Source of the DNA: Geobacteraceae bacterium
GTDB lineage: Bacteria > Desulfobacterota > Desulfuromonadia > Geobacterales > Geobacteraceae
Reading direction: 5' to 3'
Assembly: GCA_012797715.1 (NCBI GenBank)
Contig: JAAZOO010000427.1
Span: 1-7,199, forward strand
DNA: 7,199 nt
Below, piece by piece: positions 6,112 through 7,199 of the stretch. How positions within the stretch are numbered: position 1 is the stretch's first letter; each line of letters begins with the position of its first letter. Both the position numbers and the translations under genes were made by a program. The notes beneath the pieces are model-generated. The model was given only the letters and a program-made list of their open reading frames with translations, did no database searches and had not been told where the DNA came from.

Positions 6112-6918
6112 TCATTGGAAACAGCGCAGGAAGTCCGCAGGCCCTCTGAACTGTTTCGAGACAAAGGAAGGTACGGTATCAAGGGGTTTTCCCTGGTTGA
6201 TATAGATGCAGTGCAGTCCCCGTATTTCCGCAGCCCGTTCCAGATTGGGAAGTGTATCCTCTACAAAACAGGTATGTTCCGGATCGGCTTTCAAGCGCTC
6301 CAGAACCTCCCTGAGCGGCTTTGTGCTTTCCGCCTTTTTGACGAAGCCCACTTGATCAAGTCCTAAAACGGCTTCCGGATCGAAGAAAGACACAATGCCT
6401 AATTTTTCAAGCGCGGGTATACCGAAACTCTCCATACAGCATTGCGATAGGATACCGTGCTTGACGCGTCCGGCAACTGCTCGGAAAGCGTCAACCAGTT
6501 CCGTTGTATCGCCGAAAACATCGGGGCAATGCTTTATCAGCAATTCGAAAAGAATGGCGTAGTGCTCCTTGAAGAGGCGAAGCCGCGTTTCTTCCAAATC
6601 CATCCCGTAATGCGTAATCACAGGAATAAATGCGCCATAGCAATCGTGGAACGTATAGTAGCATTCGTGAACCAGATACTGCGCTTCTTCCGGAGACAGC
6701 ATCGGAAAGATTTTCAGGGCAAGTTCCACATGGGCATCGTTACAGAGGGCATAGTACTCCTCGGTAACCCGGGAAAAGGGATACAAGACGTTTCCTATGT
6801 CCCAAATGATGTTCGTGGCGCCATTTAGAACCTTGGGATTCTCCGCAGTATCTTCATTCACGGGATTATCCGGTTTCTCTCCGGCTATGGTGTTATATAT
6901 CACTTCCCAAATTTTCAT
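6112..6918 (-). CDS. HAD-superfamily hydrolase with DxGNV motif I (YihX / nucleotidase-like)
   Basis: This 268-residue cytosolic protein is probably a small-molecule phosphatase, substrate unknown. HAD motifs seen: motif I WDIGNVL (39-45) with nucleophile D40, motif II ILSQC with S158, a motif III lysine probably in STKPL (198-202, K200) though K194/K195 also lie near, and motif IV FVEDTLPN (218-225) with E220/D221. A helical cap of about 90 residues (55-145) separates motifs I and II, as in subclass I. The second Asp of motif I is Gly here; E. coli YihX also has DxGNV and is active, so loss of activity is not implied. About 35 residues precede motif I, longer than usual, with no alternative start between. 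The ATG has purine-rich AAGGGG 4 bases upstream and a second GGAAGG further out. Base composition looks more A/T-rich than the neighbouring genes. A MITE-like element lies 50 bases upstream. Confidence 0.83.
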   Translation of the reverse strand: MKIWEVIYNTIAGEKPDNPVNEDTAENPKVLNGATNIIWDIGNVLYPFSRVTEEYYALCNDAHVELALKIFPMLSPEEAQYLVHECYYTFHDCYGAFIPVITHYGMDLEETRLRLFKEHYAILFELLIKHCPDVFGDTTELVDAFRAVAGRVKHGILSQCCMESFGIPALEKLGIVSFFDPEAVLGLDQVGFVKKAESTKPLREVLERLKADPEHTCFVEDTLPNLERAAEIRGLHCIYINQGKPLDTVPSFVSKQFRGPADFLRCFQ

Positions 6919-6935
6919 GGGGCCCCTTCCCTTCC

Positions 6936-6960
6936 TTCGCCCCTGACCGGACAGGGCGAA
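6936..6960 (-). repeat. Hairpin in the leader of the HAD gene
   Basis: TTCGCCCTG and CAGGGGCGAA on the minus strand can form a 9-bp stem with one bulged G and a 6-base loop. It lies between the MITE-like element and the SD region of the HAD gene. No U-run follows on the minus strand, so it is not a typical terminator in that direction. Role unknown. Confidence 0.4.
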
Positions 6961-6962
6961 AA

Positions 6963-6967
6963 ATGAT
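6963..6967. repeat. Left copy of ATGAT target-site duplication
   Basis: ATGAT abuts the left CCTA end of the fold-back element; the same five bases abut the right end at 7168-7172. A 5-base match can be chance, but it is positioned exactly at both terminal-repeat boundaries. Confidence 0.6.
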
Positions 6968-7167
6968 CCTAGATTCGGCAGTTGGAGGCATCCTTCGTTC
7001 TCTCCGATTGCCGTCTTTGTGCTGCTCTAAGCTCATTTCACTACAGCCGATACACTCACACTTTTTGGTTCGGACAGTATCGGCTGTGGCCGCTCAATTT
7101 CGCTAAGACCAGCAACGAAATACGACAGAATCGCTCTCTGCGGATACCTCCAACTGACGGTTTTAGG
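6968..7167. mobile_element. MITE-like fold-back element with IS1380-type ends (about 200 bp)
   Basis: The ends are 26-bp imperfect inverted repeats, 6968-6993 and 7142-7167, matching at 21 of 26 positions; both start CCTA and share CAGTTGGAGG. ATGAT occurs directly outside both ends (6963-6967 and 7168-7172), as expected for a 5-bp target duplication. The left end begins CCTAGATTC, as in the known terminal repeats of the IS1380 family (for example ISEcp1), which also make short duplications of about 5 bp. The interior has no coding frame. It is itself an imperfect palindrome: CGATT...CTAAGC (7005-7032) mirrors GCTAAG...AATCG (7102-7133), and a perfect 11-bp palindrome is in the centre. Family assignment comes from remembered end sequences and is inference; the repeat structure is directly seen. 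Confidence 0.75.
7043..7087. repeat. Central hairpin of the MITE-like element
   Basis: ACAGCCGATAC (7043-7053) and GTATCGGCTGT (7077-7087) form a perfect 11-bp inverted repeat around a 23-base loop. It is centred within the larger element, so the whole 200 bp can fold into one long interrupted cruciform or RNA stem. Confidence 0.8.
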
Positions 7168-7172
7168 ATGAT
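7168..7172. repeat. Right copy of ATGAT target-site duplication
   Basis: Second copy of ATGAT, directly after the TAGG end of the fold-back element. Together with 6963-6967 it marks the probable insertion boundary. Confidence 0.6.
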
Positions 7173-7178
7173 ACGTCT

Positions 7179-7184
7179 AGTATA
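7179..7184 (-). promoter_or_regulatory. Possible -10 element outside the MITE, facing the HAD gene
   Basis: TATACT on the minus strand lies just outside the right end of the element. The matching -35 would fall beyond the window edge, so this cannot be confirmed. If real, the element was inserted into the 5' leader between this promoter and the HAD gene. Confidence 0.25.
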
Positions 7185-7199
7185 TAGCGAAAAGGGGGA

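Noticed and set aside
5126..6205. Long plus-strand frame opposite nfeD (359 residues)
   Set aside because: His/Arg/Gly/Asp-rich antisense shadow with no motif; nfeD on the minus strand has a complete domain layout.
6968..7167. Integron attC site as an explanation for the imperfect palindrome
   Set aside because: The attC core sites (GTTRRRY and RYYYAAC) are not present at the ends. The CCTA terminal repeats with a 5-bp flanking duplication fit an insertion element better.

Overview
The window reads as part of a bacterial chromosome. Moderately high GC, Shine-Dalgarno (SD)-led genes and the gene content (Kdp and Kup potassium uptake, a c-di-AMP riboswitch, an IS1380-like terminal repeat, a NfeD/slipin pair) suggest a Desulfuromonadota (Geobacter-like) organism. 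That placement is inference from family knowledge, not from a marker gene.

Positions 1-863 form a divergent potassium-uptake locus. The first 33 codons of kdpA run off the left edge on the minus strand. Before them on the same strand lies a 77-residue phage-tail-like small protein that appears to use an ATT start. On the plus strand a strong sigma-70 promoter (583-610) reads into a ydaO/yuaA-class c-di-AMP riboswitch (about 633-763), then a strong intrinsic terminator (780-811), then kup (864-2684), a full-length KUP potassium transporter. The expected logic, known from the family, is that high c-di-AMP stops transcription before kup and so lowers K+ uptake.

Positions 2753-6918 hold four minus-strand genes, probably one transcription unit, convergent with kup. 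In transcription order they are a HAD-family hydrolase, a long NfeD (ClpP-class membrane serine protease), a slipin/stomatin SPFH protein overlapping nfeD by one base (TAATG), and a PLP-dependent trans-sulfuration enzyme. NfeD and slipin are a known protease/scaffold pair of the membrane. The HAD and trans-sulfuration genes have no obvious functional link to them.

Positions 6919-7199 contain no gene. A 200-bp fold-back element (6968-7167) has 26-bp imperfect terminal inverted repeats beginning CCTA, a nested central palindrome, no ORF, and a 5-bp ATGAT duplication at both ends. It looks like a MITE mobilised by an IS1380-family transposase, inserted in the upstream region of the HAD gene.

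The items most worth a second look are the riboswitch with its recognisable pseudoknot, the MITE, and the ATT-start phage-like gene in front of kdpA. I see no rRNA, tRNA, CRISPR array or complete insertion sequence.
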